21,970 nucleotides of DNA, taken from IMG/VR virus record IMGVR_UViG_3300006750_000099, positions 1 through 21,970 of that record; one strand, written 5' to 3'. Of this stretch, positions 1 to 7,701 are shown one piece after another; position 1 is the first letter of the stretch; every line of letters begins with the position of its first letter. The notes under the pieces were generated by a model. It did no database searches. It had not been told where the DNA came from and saw only the letters and a program-made list of their open reading frames with translations. The DNA comes from a virus. The position numbers and the translations under genes are program-made.

Positions 1-1371
1 ATCATCAGTTTTCTTCTTCATTACATTCTTTTCAATGAGAATGTTCAATGTGCTGTTCTAGCAAACAAACTCTCAACCGCACGGGAGCTTCTTGGTAGAT
101 TACAGTTAGCATATGAGAATCTTCCAAAGTGGATGCAACAGGGGGTGGTTGTATGGAATAAGGGAAACATCGAACTAGAGAATGGTTCCAAGATTCTTGC
201 TGCAGCCACGTCTTCTTCGGCGGTCAGAGGAAGTTCCTTTAATATTATTTTTCTTGATGAATTTGCTCACGTTCCAAATAATATAGCAGACCAGTTTTTC
301 ACTTCAGTTTATCCTACTATTTCTTCTGGTGAATCTACAAAGGTTTTCATAGTATCAACTCCACTTGGGTTGAATATGTTTTATAAAATGTGGATAGACG
401 CAGAAGAGGGAAGAAATAGTTATGTTCCAATTGAAGTACATTGGGCTGAAACTCCTGGAAGAAATGAAAAATGGAGAAATGAAACTCTAAAGAATATTGG
501 AGAAACTCAGTTTACCCAAGAATTTGAAGGTGAATTTATAGGTTCTACCCATACACTTATTGCTCCATCTAAACTTAGAACTATGGCTTTTAAATCTCCT
601 ATTGCTTCTCAAGGTGGAATGGATATGTATGAAAATCCAGTAAAGGGGGCAACTTATTGTATTGTAGCAGATAGTGCTCAAGGTAAGGGACAAGACTATT
701 CTGCTTTAAGTGTTTTTGACATTTCTGATATTCCTTATAGACAAGTCGCCAAATATAGAGATAACCAAATTTCTCCAATGGTTTATCCAAACATTATCTA
801 CAATATTGGAATGAAATACAATACAGCATGGCTTATTGTGGAAATCAATGATATTGGACAACAAATAGCAGAATGTCTTCATTTTGATTTGGAGTATGAA
901 AATATTCTTATGGCATCTATGCATGGTAGAGCGGGACAGAAGATTGGTGGTGGATTTGGGAAAAATAATCAACTAGGAATTAGAACAAGTAAACAACTCA
1001 AGAGAATTGGTTGTGCTGCTTTAAAAGACATGATTGAAACAGACAAGTTGATTATTCCAGATTTTGATACTATTGCTGAATTGACTACATTTGCTTCAAA
1101 ACATAATTCATTTGAAGCAGAAGAAGGTTCTCATGATGACTTAGCAATGACATTGGTAATGTTTGCTTGGGTAGTACAACAACAATATTTTAAAGATATG
1201 ACAGATTTAGATATACGTAAACAAATCTATGAAGATCAAATGGAGACAATGGAGCAAGATATGCTTCCATTTGGAGTCATAGATGATGGGCAAAATCAAA
1301 ATACATTTGAAGATAAAACTGGTCAAACATGGAAAGTGGTTGAAGATGAGGCTGTGAGAAATTATTTCTAA
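1..1371 (+). CDS. gp17: Terminase large subunit (T4 gp17-like), 5' truncated by window edge
   Basis: DNA-packaging motor ATPase and headful nuclease that pumps DNA through the portal. The frame is open from base 1, so the ATG at 133 is internal: 44 upstream codons in the same frame read like gp17. The Walker A loop lies off the left edge. The Walker B segment IIFLDEF is at about 244-264. The RNase H-like nuclease domain keeps its acidic residues: the Asp of VADSAQGKGQDY (about 670), the Glu of LIVEIND (about 841) and the Asp pair of EEGSHDDLAM (about 1135). The STPLG coupling motif follows Walker B. The C-terminus is complete, ending in TAA. About 456 residues are visible, compared with 610 in T4. 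The next structural gene on this strand is the tail sheath, as in T4-like phages. Identification is from recognised motifs and overall similarity to T4 gp17. Confidence 0.95.
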   Translation: MISFLLHYILFNENVQCAVLANKLSTARELLGRLQLAYENLPKWMQQGVVVWNKGNIELENGSKILAAATSSSAVRGSSFNIIFLDEFAHVPNNIADQFFTSVYPTISSGESTKVFIVSTPLGLNMFYKMWIDAEEGRNSYVPIEVHWAETPGRNEKWRNETLKNIGETQFTQEFEGEFIGSTHTLIAPSKLRTMAFKSPIASQGGMDMYENPVKGATYCIVADSAQGKGQDYSALSVFDISDIPYRQVAKYRDNQISPMVYPNIIYNIGMKYNTAWLIVEINDIGQQIAECLHFDLEYENILMASMHGRAGQKIGGGFGKNNQLGIRTSKQLKRIGCAALKDMIETDKLIIPDFDTIAELTTFASKHNSFEAEEGSHDDLAMTLVMFAWVVQQQYFKDMTDLDIRKQIYEDQMETMEQDMLPFGVIDDGQNQNTFEDKTGQTWKVVEDEAVRNYF

Positions 1372-1736
1372 GCATCATTACTGAATCCAAAGTCATCCAT
1401 ATGGTCTTCTGTAGATCCTAATTTTATATTTTGAATAAGCTTCTTGGCATCAGGGTGTATTCTTGTTGAATTATATTTCAAACGAGATTCACTCTTTGTA
1501 CAAGTAATTAAGTGTTCAGGGTTTACGCACCCATTATTTTGACAAGTTTGATGTACAATATGTTTATTTGGTATTTCACCCTTGTAGTGAATATAAGCAA
1601 ACCTGTGAGCGGGGATAGATTTTCCTAGATAAGAAAACATTCCATATCCCTGTTGTGTTTTAGAGGCAATCCATGTCCAACAACCAGTATTTGAACTATT
1701 ATTAAACTTAGTCCGAAATCTTTCAATTTCTTTCAT
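1368..1736 (-). CDS. Free-standing HNH endonuclease (homing-type)
   Basis: A 122-residue protein with an HNH nuclease pattern: a CWTW N-terminal element, PAHRFAY, then IVHQTC...NGCVNPEHL, which supplies the first His, the central Asn and the final His. This resembles the short HNH enzymes that spread as selfish genes in phages. The start is placed at 1736 because GGAG stands six bases before this ATG; an in-frame ATG at 1757 would add seven residues but has no ribosome site. It is the only convincing - strand protein gene in the window, and its stop overlaps the terminase stop by four bases. A TATAAATG element (1755-1762) just upstream could be a weak late promoter. DNA cleavage is inferred from the motif; the target is unknown, although such genes usually cut near their own insertion point. 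Confidence 0.85.
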   Translation of the reverse strand: MKEIERFRTKFNNSSNTGCWTWIASKTQQGYGMFSYLGKSIPAHRFAYIHYKGEIPNKHIVHQTCQNNGCVNPEHLITCTKSESRLKYNSTRIHPDAKKLIQNIKLGSTEDHMDDFGFSNDA

Positions 1737-1754
1737 GTTAATCTCCATCAAAAT

Positions 1755-1762
1755 CATTTATA
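1755..1762 (-). promoter_or_regulatory. Possible weak late promoter for the HNH gene
   Basis: On the - strand this reads TATAAATG, one mismatch from the late consensus TATAAATA. The expected start about a dozen bases downstream leaves a very short leader that still includes the GGAG ribosome site. AT-rich context makes a chance match plausible. Confidence 0.3.
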
Positions 1763-1799
1763 TCTCAATATATATTTAGTATATGAAGAAACTCTATTT

Positions 1800-1807
1800 T
1801 ATAAATA
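1800..1807 (+). promoter_or_regulatory. Late promoter (TATAAATA) for tail sheath
   Basis: Exact T4-type late element TATAAATA, 58 bases before the sheath ATG, with ribosome site AGGAG at 1855-1859. In T4 this element is read by RNA polymerase carrying gp55, and a gp55 gene is present in this window at 16368. Confidence 0.85.
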
Positions 1808-1865
1808 ATCATAGTAAGTAAGAATGATTTACACAGTTCACTAAACTTTTTTTAGGAGAGAACAC

Positions 1866-4085
1866 ATGGGTTTTCAAGTAAGTCCTGGCGTAAATACATC
1901 GGAAATTGATTTAACAACTGTAGTACCCGGGATCTCTTCGATTGATGCTGGGTTAGCTGGTCCTGCCCGATGGGGTCCGGCAAATGATGTAACTCTGATT
2001 GATTCAGAGGATTTGCTTGTTCAGACTTTCCAAAAGCCTGATGCAAATACATATACAACATTTTTCACAGCGGCCAATTTTTTAAATTATTCAAGTAAAT
2101 TACATTTTGTTAGAGCGGTCTCAAGTGCCGCTAAAAATGCTTCTTCCGCTGGAACTCCAGTATTAATTTCCAATAATGCTGTGTATTATGACACGTATGA
2201 TACAGATAGTGGTGGAACACCGATTACAACTGCTGGAGATTGGAATGCTAGATGGGCTGGAGCACTAGGAAATAGTCTTAAAGTTTCTCTTTGTGGACCA
2301 ACCAGAGCAAACCTCGCATCTGGAAATACAGTAGTTGCTTCCAATTCAGACGTAACACTCACAGGTGGTGCTACAGTTGCGATTCATGCGTCAACTGGAG
2401 CAATGACCGCTACAGATTCATTGTTTGGTACTGAACTCAGAGTTGGAGATTCAATAGCAGTTGGTTCTAATACTTTCATTATTTCTGCAATCGCAAGTAA
2501 TACTGCATGTACAGTCCATAGAGATCCAGTAACAGGTGCAATTTCAAGCGGTACTGCGGTTCGTTTGAAAAGGTCAGCATTCGCAGAACCTTCAAGGAAT
2601 ATGTTAGGTACAGTAGCGGTTACAGCAAATGTCGCAACGGTTACAGCAACAACTGCAACTGCAAGAGATGCTGCTACAACTGCATTTGACCTACAATATA
2701 CTGTTGGTGATATTATCAAGATTAATGGTGAAGAAAGAAGAGTTACAGCTGTAACAAATTCCTCATCCATGACAGTTAATACTGGATTCACAAATACAGC
2801 AACAGCACAAACCCATTCAAGAACATGGGAATATGCTGGAAGTTTCGATAAAGAACCAGTTACTACAGACTATACTGCCTCAAGAGGCGGACTCTATGAT
2901 GAAGTTCATGTCGCCGTAGTAGATGAAGACGGAGAATGGACAGGAAATAGAAACGAAGTTCTTGAAGCCTATACTGGTGTTTCTGTAGCAAAGGGTGCGA
3001 AATTCGAAGATGGAGGTAAAGCTTTCTATCTTGACAGAATTAATCGCAGATCTAAGTATGTCTGGTGGATGGATCACAATGTAGCAGGAGATGCTTATAC
3101 CACAGCCGGTGCATCAGTAGCTGCATGGGGTGCAGATGCTGGAGCGAGCGAATGGCAATCATCTGGTGATATTGTCACAGCAAGTCTCACTGGTGGTGTT
3201 GATGGATCAGATGTAACTGATGGAAATAAGATTACATCTTATGGTAAATTCAAAAATGCTGAAGAGACTGAAATAGGTCTTTTGATGGGTGGAGAATCTA
3301 GTGCAACAGTAGCACTTGAACTCATTTCAATTGTTGAAGCGAGAAAAGATTGTGTTGCATTCATTTCTCCAGAAAAATCTGATGTTGTTAATAATGTTGG
3401 AGGAGAAGCAGATGCAGTTGTAGATTTCAGAAACAGTCTTGGATCTACTTCTTATGCTTTGCTTGATAGTGGATGGAAGTATCAATATGACCGTTACAAT
3501 GATGTATATCGCTATATTCCATTAAATGGAGATACTGCGGGAGTAACTGCAGCAACAGAAGCAAGCAGAGATGCTTGGTACTCACCTGCTGGATTTACTA
3601 GAGGTAATATCAGAAACGTGGTTAAACTTCCATTTAATCCAAGACAATCTGAGAGGGATGCTCTTTATAAGAACAATGTTAATCCTGTAACAACCTTTAT
3701 GGGAACAGGAACAGTTCTGTTTGGAGATAAGACACTTTTGGCAAAACCAAGTGCATTTGATAGAATCAATGTTCGAAGATTGTTCATTATTCTTGAAAAA
3801 GCAATCTCAAGATTTGCGAGATTCCAATTGTTCGAGTTCAATGATGCGTTTACAAGAGCCCAGTTTGTTGGGGCTGTAGAACCATTTTTGAGAAATGTTC
3901 AAGGGCGAGATGGTATTGTAGACTTTAAAGTTGTCTGTGATGATTCTAATAATACTTCTGATGTTGTTGATAGAAATGAATTTGTGGGAGACATTTATGT
4001 CAAACCAAATCGTGCAATCAACTATATTCAACTCAATTTTGTTGCAGTTAGAACTGGTGTTGATTTTTCAGAAATTATTGGTTAG
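1866..4085 (+). CDS. gp18: Tail sheath protein (T4 gp18-like)
   Basis: The contractile sheath subunit that polymerises around the tail tube and drives injection. The 739-residue product opens with the typical sheath start MGFQVSPGVNTSEID. It ends with the conserved C-terminal polymerisation domain (RRLFIILEKAIS..., FEFNDAFTRAQF, VKPNRAINYIQLNFVAVRTG). The central part (roughly residues 90-330) is Thr/Ala/Ser-rich and beta-like, resembling the surface-exposed protease-resistant insertions seen in marine T4-like sheaths; it makes the protein longer than T4's 659. Start supported by AGGAG seven bases upstream and the TATAAATA element at 1800. It precedes tail tube and portal genes, as in T4. Confidence 0.95.
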   Translation: MGFQVSPGVNTSEIDLTTVVPGISSIDAGLAGPARWGPANDVTLIDSEDLLVQTFQKPDANTYTTFFTAANFLNYSSKLHFVRAVSSAAKNASSAGTPVLISNNAVYYDTYDTDSGGTPITTAGDWNARWAGALGNSLKVSLCGPTRANLASGNTVVASNSDVTLTGGATVAIHASTGAMTATDSLFGTELRVGDSIAVGSNTFIISAIASNTACTVHRDPVTGAISSGTAVRLKRSAFAEPSRNMLGTVAVTANVATVTATTATARDAATTAFDLQYTVGDIIKINGEERRVTAVTNSSSMTVNTGFTNTATAQTHSRTWEYAGSFDKEPVTTDYTASRGGLYDEVHVAVVDEDGEWTGNRNEVLEAYTGVSVAKGAKFEDGGKAFYLDRINRRSKYVWWMDHNVAGDAYTTAGASVAAWGADAGASEWQSSGDIVTASLTGGVDGSDVTDGNKITSYGKFKNAEETEIGLLMGGESSATVALELISIVEARKDCVAFISPEKSDVVNNVGGEADAVVDFRNSLGSTSYALLDSGWKYQYDRYNDVYRYIPLNGDTAGVTAATEASRDAWYSPAGFTRGNIRNVVKLPFNPRQSERDALYKNNVNPVTTFMGTGTVLFGDKTLLAKPSAFDRINVRRLFIILEKAISRFARFQLFEFNDAFTRAQFVGAVEPFLRNVQGRDGIVDFKVVCDDSNNTSDVVDRNEFVGDIYVKPNRAINYIQLNFVAVRTGVDFSEIIG

Positions 4086-4088
4086 TAG

Positions 4089-4096
4089 TATAAATA
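4089..4096 (+). promoter_or_regulatory. Late promoter (TATAAATA) in the sheath-tube gap
   Basis: Exact late consensus three bases after the sheath stop. The expected start, near 4103-4109, falls immediately before the hairpin at 4112, so the first thing transcribed would be that structure and its T-run. Gene 19 begins only at 4219. Confidence 0.75.
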
Positions 4097-4111
4097 GTTA
4101 ATGTAATATAA

Positions 4112-4179
4112 GGTGGGGGAAGACGGCAGTAGCCGAAGGGTGTACTTATAAAAAAGACTTCCCCACCCTTGTTTTTTTT
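4112..4179 (+). terminator. Two-stem hairpin with T8 run: terminator or small structured RNA
   Basis: The 5' arm GGTGGGGGAAG (4112-4122) pairs with CTTCCCCACC (4158-4167), giving ten base pairs with one bulged G. The 35-base loop contains a second perfect stem CGGC/GCCG (4124-4127 with 4132-4135) closed by AGTA. Eight T's follow at 4172-4179. As a terminator it would end sheath transcripts. Because a late promoter lies just upstream, it could equally define an RNA of about 70 bases. Confidence 0.75.
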
Positions 4180-4218
4180 AAATCACTGCCGGCCCTTAAA
4201 AGGGGTTAAAGGAGAATA

Positions 4219-4749
4219 ATGGCTTTTTCAATTTCCACATTTAGATCATCAGGAATGAATCAGGGTGGAGCTAGACCCAATTTATTTGAGGTTTTTATTG
4301 CTGGTCAGGCATTACCCGCAAATTTTCGATATCTTTGTAAAATTGCTACAATTCCACCATCCACGATGGGGGTAGTAGAAGTTCCTTATTTTGGAAGAAT
4401 GGTTAAAGTTCCTGGTAACAGAACTTTTGATAATCTTTCAGTAACCGTTATTAATGATGAAGATATGATGGTAAGGAATGCAATAGAAAATTGGATGAAT
4501 AGAATGAATACTCATGTAGGCAATGTATCTGAAGATCCTAATGGATTATTTGCAGAAATGACAATATCCCACTATTCAAGAGAGGGAGGAACTTCAGCAA
4601 TTGGTGGCGGTTCTTGGAACTTTACAAATTGTTTTCCAGTAGCACTTGGAGAAATTGGTCTTGATTGGGGTTCTAATGATACTATTGAAGAATTTACTAT
4701 TGATTTTGCTTTTGATTATTGGATTCACGGAAGTAATACTCCTGGCTAA
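4219..4749 (+). CDS. gp19: Tail tube protein (T4 gp19-like)
   Basis: The 176-residue subunit of the inner tail tube, around which gp18 polymerises and through which DNA passes (T4 gp19 has 163 residues). Recognisable pieces are the N-terminal RPNLFEVFI strand, the ATIPPSTMG segment, and a RTFDNLSVTVINDEDMMVR stretch followed by an amphipathic NAIENWMNRMN helix, the usual tube-fold core. Start supported by AAGGAG at 4209-4214. It is separated from the sheath gene by a late promoter and a strong hairpin, so its level may depend on read-through. The gene ends in a terminator-like hairpin that includes its own stop codon. A paralogue with the same core pattern is encoded at 13770. Confidence 0.93.
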   Translation: MAFSISTFRSSGMNQGGARPNLFEVFIAGQALPANFRYLCKIATIPPSTMGVVEVPYFGRMVKVPGNRTFDNLSVTVINDEDMMVRNAIENWMNRMNTHVGNVSEDPNGLFAEMTISHYSREGGTSAIGGGSWNFTNCFPVALGEIGLDWGSNDTIEEFTIDFAFDYWIHGSNTPG

Positions 4750-4770
4750 ACAACCAGGACATCTTTTTTT
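4740..4770 (+). terminator. Rho-independent terminator after tail tube gene
   Basis: Stem TCCTGG (4740-4745) with CCAGGA (4754-4759), eight-base loop, then seven T's at 4764-4770. The 5' arm lies in the last codons of gene 19 and the stop TAA is in the loop. Confidence 0.7.
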
Positions 4771-4795
4771 AAGATTATTGGACACTTTTTAAGTT

Positions 4796-4803
4796 TATAA
4801 ATA
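4796..4803 (+). promoter_or_regulatory. Late promoter (TATAAATA) for portal gene
   Basis: Exact late consensus 26 bases after the gene 19 terminator T-run and 77 bases before the portal ATG, isolating portal as the first gene of a new late transcript. Confidence 0.8.
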
Positions 4804-4833
4804 TACTTAGAAGAAGAACCTTTCCAATTAACT

Positions 4834-4860
4834 AGGGGCATGGGGGGCTTCTCAGCCCCT
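4834..4860 (+). other. GC-rich leader hairpin before portal, with two competing 5' arms
   Basis: GGGGCT (4844-4849) pairs perfectly with AGCCCC (4854-4859) around a TCTC loop. An upstream AGGGGC (4834-4839) is an exact alternative partner for GCCCCT (4855-4860). No T-run follows, so it is not a standard terminator. The ribosome site AGGAG (4868-4872) begins eight bases beyond the structure. Effect on portal translation is inference. Confidence 0.5.
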
Positions 4861-4879
4861 TACCTCTAGGAGTTTATGA

Positions 4880-6526
4880 ATGGCAGTTGAATTATTTGGT
4901 TTTACTATTGGAAGAACACAAAAAGAGAAAGAGGCACGTGAAAAAGTCTCTTTCACCCTTCCTCAATATGATGATGGAGCACTTGATGTTTCTGGAACAC
5001 CTGGCGGAGCTTTTGCAACCTACCTTGATATGGAGGGTGCCGCAAAGAATGAGATGGATCTTATTCAGCGCTATCGTCAAATGGCTTTGTTTCCAGAGGC
5101 CGAATTGGCGGTGGATGATATTGTTAATGAAGCAATAGTTTGTGATAGAGAAGAATCCCCTGTTTCAATAAATCTAGAAAATGTTAATCTTTCCCCAGAC
5201 ATCAAAGAAAAAATCCAAGAGAATTTTGTTGAAGTAATAGATTTGCTTCGAATGAGAGATGGTGGATATGATACCTTCAAAAAGTGGTATGTAGATGGTA
5301 GGTTATATTATCACATCATTATAGACCCCAATAATACAAAACGGGGTATTCTTGAACTTCGCCCAATAGATGCTTTAAAGATTAAAAAAGTCAGACAAAT
5401 TTTACCCCCCAAAAATCCATCAGATCTCCAAGCCACCCCAAGAATAGAGGAATATTTTTCATTTAATGATGGTGGTATGGATGGTAAAAAGGGTGGTCAA
5501 ATAGTACGAATTGCCCCAGATTCAATAGCATATGCTCATTCTGGACTTTTGAGTGAAGACAGAAAAATGGTACTTTCTTATCTACACAAAGCAATTAAAC
5601 CTCTTAATCAACTTAGAATGATAGAAGATGCTGTTGTCATCTATCGAATTTCCAGAGCACCAGAACGTAGAATTTTCTATATTGATGTCGGTAACCTTCC
5701 AAAGATGAAGGCAGAACAATATCTTAAAGATATTATGACACGGTATAAGAACAAGATGGTATATGATGCTCAAACAGGAGAAATGAGAGATGACCGCAAG
5801 CATATGAGTATGTTGGAAGACTATTGGCTTCCAAGGAGAGAGGGCGGAAGAGGAACAGAAATTTCCACACTTCCTGGTGGAGAAAATTTGGGTGAATTAG
5901 AAGATGTAATATATTTCCAGAAAAAACTTTATAAAGCGCTTAATGTACCATCTTCAAGATTAGAACAAGAATCTGGGTTTGTTCTGGGACGAGCACAAGA
6001 AATTACAAGAGATGAAGTTAAATTTACACGATTTATTGAAAGACTAAGAAATCGTTTTGGACATTTGTTTAATACTTGTTTGGAAAAGCAATTGATTCTT
6101 AAAGGGGTTTTAACACTTAATGATTGGAGAATGATTGAACAAAAAATCCACTATGAATGGCAAACAGATTCACAATTTGCTGAACTTAAAGAAGCAGAGA
6201 TGTTGACGGAAAGGTTAAATCTCTTACAAAGTATGAATTTTGCTGATGAGATTGTTGGAAATTTTTATTCTAAAGAGTATATTAGAAAGAGAATTTTGAA
6301 ACAGACACAAGAAGAAATAATGGAGATTGATAAGCAAATTGAGTTGGAAAAGGCAGCTGCAGGGCCACCAGAAGAAGATGATGAATATGCATCATATAAA
6401 CATGAAGGTGGAGAGAATTTAAATGAAGATAATGTTGATGAAAAATTTAAATCAAACATCAATGATATTTTTAAAAAAGTCTTAGAAGAAGATATAGATG
6501 AAGAGCAGATTAGAGCAAGTAATTGA
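4880..6526 (+). CDS. gp20: Portal vertex protein (T4 gp20-like)
   Basis: Dodecameric ring protein at the unique head vertex; it starts head assembly and is the docking site for the terminase and then the tail. The 548 residues compare with 524 in T4. Recognised stretches are MALFPEAELAVDDIVNEAIV, RPIDALKIKKVRQI, YRISRAPERRIFYIDVGNLP, PRREGGRGTEISTLPGG and PSSRLEQESGF, all hallmark T4-like portal segments. The last 60 residues are acidic and probably disordered. Start at 4880 is supported by AGGAG at 4868-4872; an ATG at 4876 is in another frame. Own late promoter at 4796. The head-core operon follows. Confidence 0.95.
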   Translation: MAVELFGFTIGRTQKEKEAREKVSFTLPQYDDGALDVSGTPGGAFATYLDMEGAAKNEMDLIQRYRQMALFPEAELAVDDIVNEAIVCDREESPVSINLENVNLSPDIKEKIQENFVEVIDLLRMRDGGYDTFKKWYVDGRLYYHIIIDPNNTKRGILELRPIDALKIKKVRQILPPKNPSDLQATPRIEEYFSFNDGGMDGKKGGQIVRIAPDSIAYAHSGLLSEDRKMVLSYLHKAIKPLNQLRMIEDAVVIYRISRAPERRIFYIDVGNLPKMKAEQYLKDIMTRYKNKMVYDAQTGEMRDDRKHMSMLEDYWLPRREGGRGTEISTLPGGENLGELEDVIYFQKKLYKALNVPSSRLEQESGFVLGRAQEITRDEVKFTRFIERLRNRFGHLFNTCLEKQLILKGVLTLNDWRMIEQKIHYEWQTDSQFAELKEAEMLTERLNLLQSMNFADEIVGNFYSKEYIRKRILKQTQEEIMEIDKQIELEKAAAGPPEEDDEYASYKHEGGENLNEDNVDEKFKSNINDIFKKVLEEDIDEEQIRASN

Positions 6527-6544
6527 TGTTGGTTTTTAAATAAA

Positions 6545-6552
6545 TATAAATA
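6545..6552 (+). promoter_or_regulatory. Late promoter (TATAAATA) for head-core operon
   Basis: Exact late consensus 31 bases before the 67-like ATG. It would drive the closely packed run of genes from 6584 to 9798, none of which has another exact TATAAATA in front of it. Confidence 0.8.
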
Positions 6553-6583
6553 CTAATGATATAATTTTAATATAGGGAAAACT

Positions 6584-6823
6584 ATGAGCGATTATACACC
6601 AGAAGATATTGTGAATTATTCTCTTACTCAAGATGGAGCAAGAGTTAAAGAAGCCATCACAGGAGTATTGGCAGATAAGATTATGAAAGGGATGGAAGCT
6701 AAGAAAGCAGAAGTCGCTCAATCTATGTTCAATTCTGCAGTTAATTCAGAGCCTCCTGTAGAAGAACCAAGTGGAGAGACAGCACCTGTGGAACCAGAGG
6801 TAAATACAGTTGAAGCGGAATGA
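6584..6823 (+). CDS. gp67: Prohead core protein, T4 gp67-like
   Basis: A 79-residue protein with a helical N-terminal half (MSDYTPEDIVNYSLTQDG, KIMKGMEAKKAEVAQSMF) and an acidic, Pro/Glu-rich tail (residues about 52-79). Size, acidity and position immediately after the portal gene match T4 gp67 (80 residues), a small core protein needed for correct head shape and degraded by gp21. Sequence similarity to T4 itself is weak by eye, so the assignment rests on context and architecture. The start follows a late promoter and a GGGAAA ribosome site. The end overlaps the next gene by four bases (ATGA), implying translational coupling. Confidence 0.75.
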   Translation: MSDYTPEDIVNYSLTQDGARVKEAITGVLADKIMKGMEAKKAEVAQSMFNSAVNSEPPVEEPSGETAPVEPEVNTVEAE

Positions 6824-7698
6824 AGAAATTCAAAGAGTTCAAATCGGAGCAACAATATATAGCAGAAATTGGGCCGATAGCTGCGACTCTTATGGGTGCG
6901 ATGGCTCTTTGGGGAGGTTATCAGGCTTTTAAAAAAGTTAAAGAAAAAGTTAAAGGATATAGAGAAACAAAACAAGAAAAAAAAGATAATAAGAAAGCCG
7001 GAGTTTCCATAGAATTAAAAAAATTTAATTCAGAAACCGGAAAAATGGATGTGGAAACTGAAATGATTGCCAAACCTGGTACAAGTGATGCGGCGATGTC
7101 AGCTGATGATATTGCTAAAGAACAGAAGAAAAGACAAAAAAAGTTAGACGCTGAAAATACTAGATTAAAGAATGCATATCAGGAAAAGGAAAAAGGAGCT
7201 AAAGAAAAAAGAGGTGGAATAGAGGATGTTGAAGATGCAGAAGAATATTTTAAAAACAAAGGTAAAGCTCCTACCGGATGGGCAGACACTAGAACTGATA
7301 AAGAAAAAGAAGATGGGGTGGATTTCAAAGGTAAAATTATGACAAGAGCAGATGCTGCAAAAGAGAAAAAGCGTCAAAGGAAAGTAGGAACAATAGGAAG
7401 AGGGGGAAAAGATACTTCTAAACCAGCTCCGGCAGAAACAGAAAGTACGATGTTAAAATTTGGGGAATTTATCACAGAAGATGTAATAAAAGACTTGAAA
7501 AAAATAATCAAGTCTAAAAAAGATAGTGAAATAGAACTAGATGATGGGTCAGAAATACCTATTGATCCAGTGACAGCGGAGATTTTTGTTAAATATATAG
7601 AAGGACTAGGTTCTTCAGAGAAAAACAAAACAATTAAACAGATCCAACGGACAGAAAGAGGCTTCATGAAAGTCCTTGGTAAAGCACATGAGGAATAA
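6820..7698 (+). CDS. Head core/internal protein with two capsid-targeting-like motifs (gp68 position)
   Basis: A 292-residue, lysine-rich protein with no family I can name. The N-terminus MKKFKEFKSEQQYIAE resembles the T4 capsid-targeting signal and ends in IAE, matching the gp21 cleavage rule (Ile/Leu-x-Glu). A small hydrophobic stretch follows (about 17-37, rich in Ala/Met/Gly), then a charged, probably helical and disordered region (40-200). At residues 211-220 a second signal-like block, MLKFGEFITE, precedes a compact C-terminal domain (221-292, with ELDDGSEIPIDP and TAEIFVKYIEGL). This could be two internal proteins fused, separated again by gp21. In T4 the gene here is 68, a 141-residue core protein. 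Start at 6820 overlaps the previous stop. Function beyond head core or internal protein is inference. Confidence 0.65.
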   Translation: MKKFKEFKSEQQYIAEIGPIAATLMGAMALWGGYQAFKKVKEKVKGYRETKQEKKDNKKAGVSIELKKFNSETGKMDVETEMIAKPGTSDAAMSADDIAKEQKKRQKKLDAENTRLKNAYQEKEKGAKEKRGGIEDVEDAEEYFKNKGKAPTGWADTRTDKEKEDGVDFKGKIMTRADAAKEKKRQRKVGTIGRGGKDTSKPAPAETESTMLKFGEFITEDVIKDLKKIIKSKKDSEIELDDGSEIPIDPVTAEIFVKYIEGLGSSEKNKTIKQIQRTERGFMKVLGKAHEE

Positions 7699-7701
7699 CC
7701 A

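Noticed and set aside
133-135. ATG 133 as the terminase start
   Set aside because: The upstream 44 codons in frame are gp17-like and the Walker A part would otherwise be missing.
2384-2791. 135-codon open frame on the - strand within the sheath gene
   Set aside because: Lies entirely inside gene 18 and mirrors its Thr/Ala codons; no ribosome site or known motif.
4121-4140. Glutamine-type riboswitch suggested by AGACGGCAGTAG
   Set aside because: Only a partial resemblance to the GACGGAAGTAGG core; the rest of the consensus is missing and the segment sits in a terminator loop.
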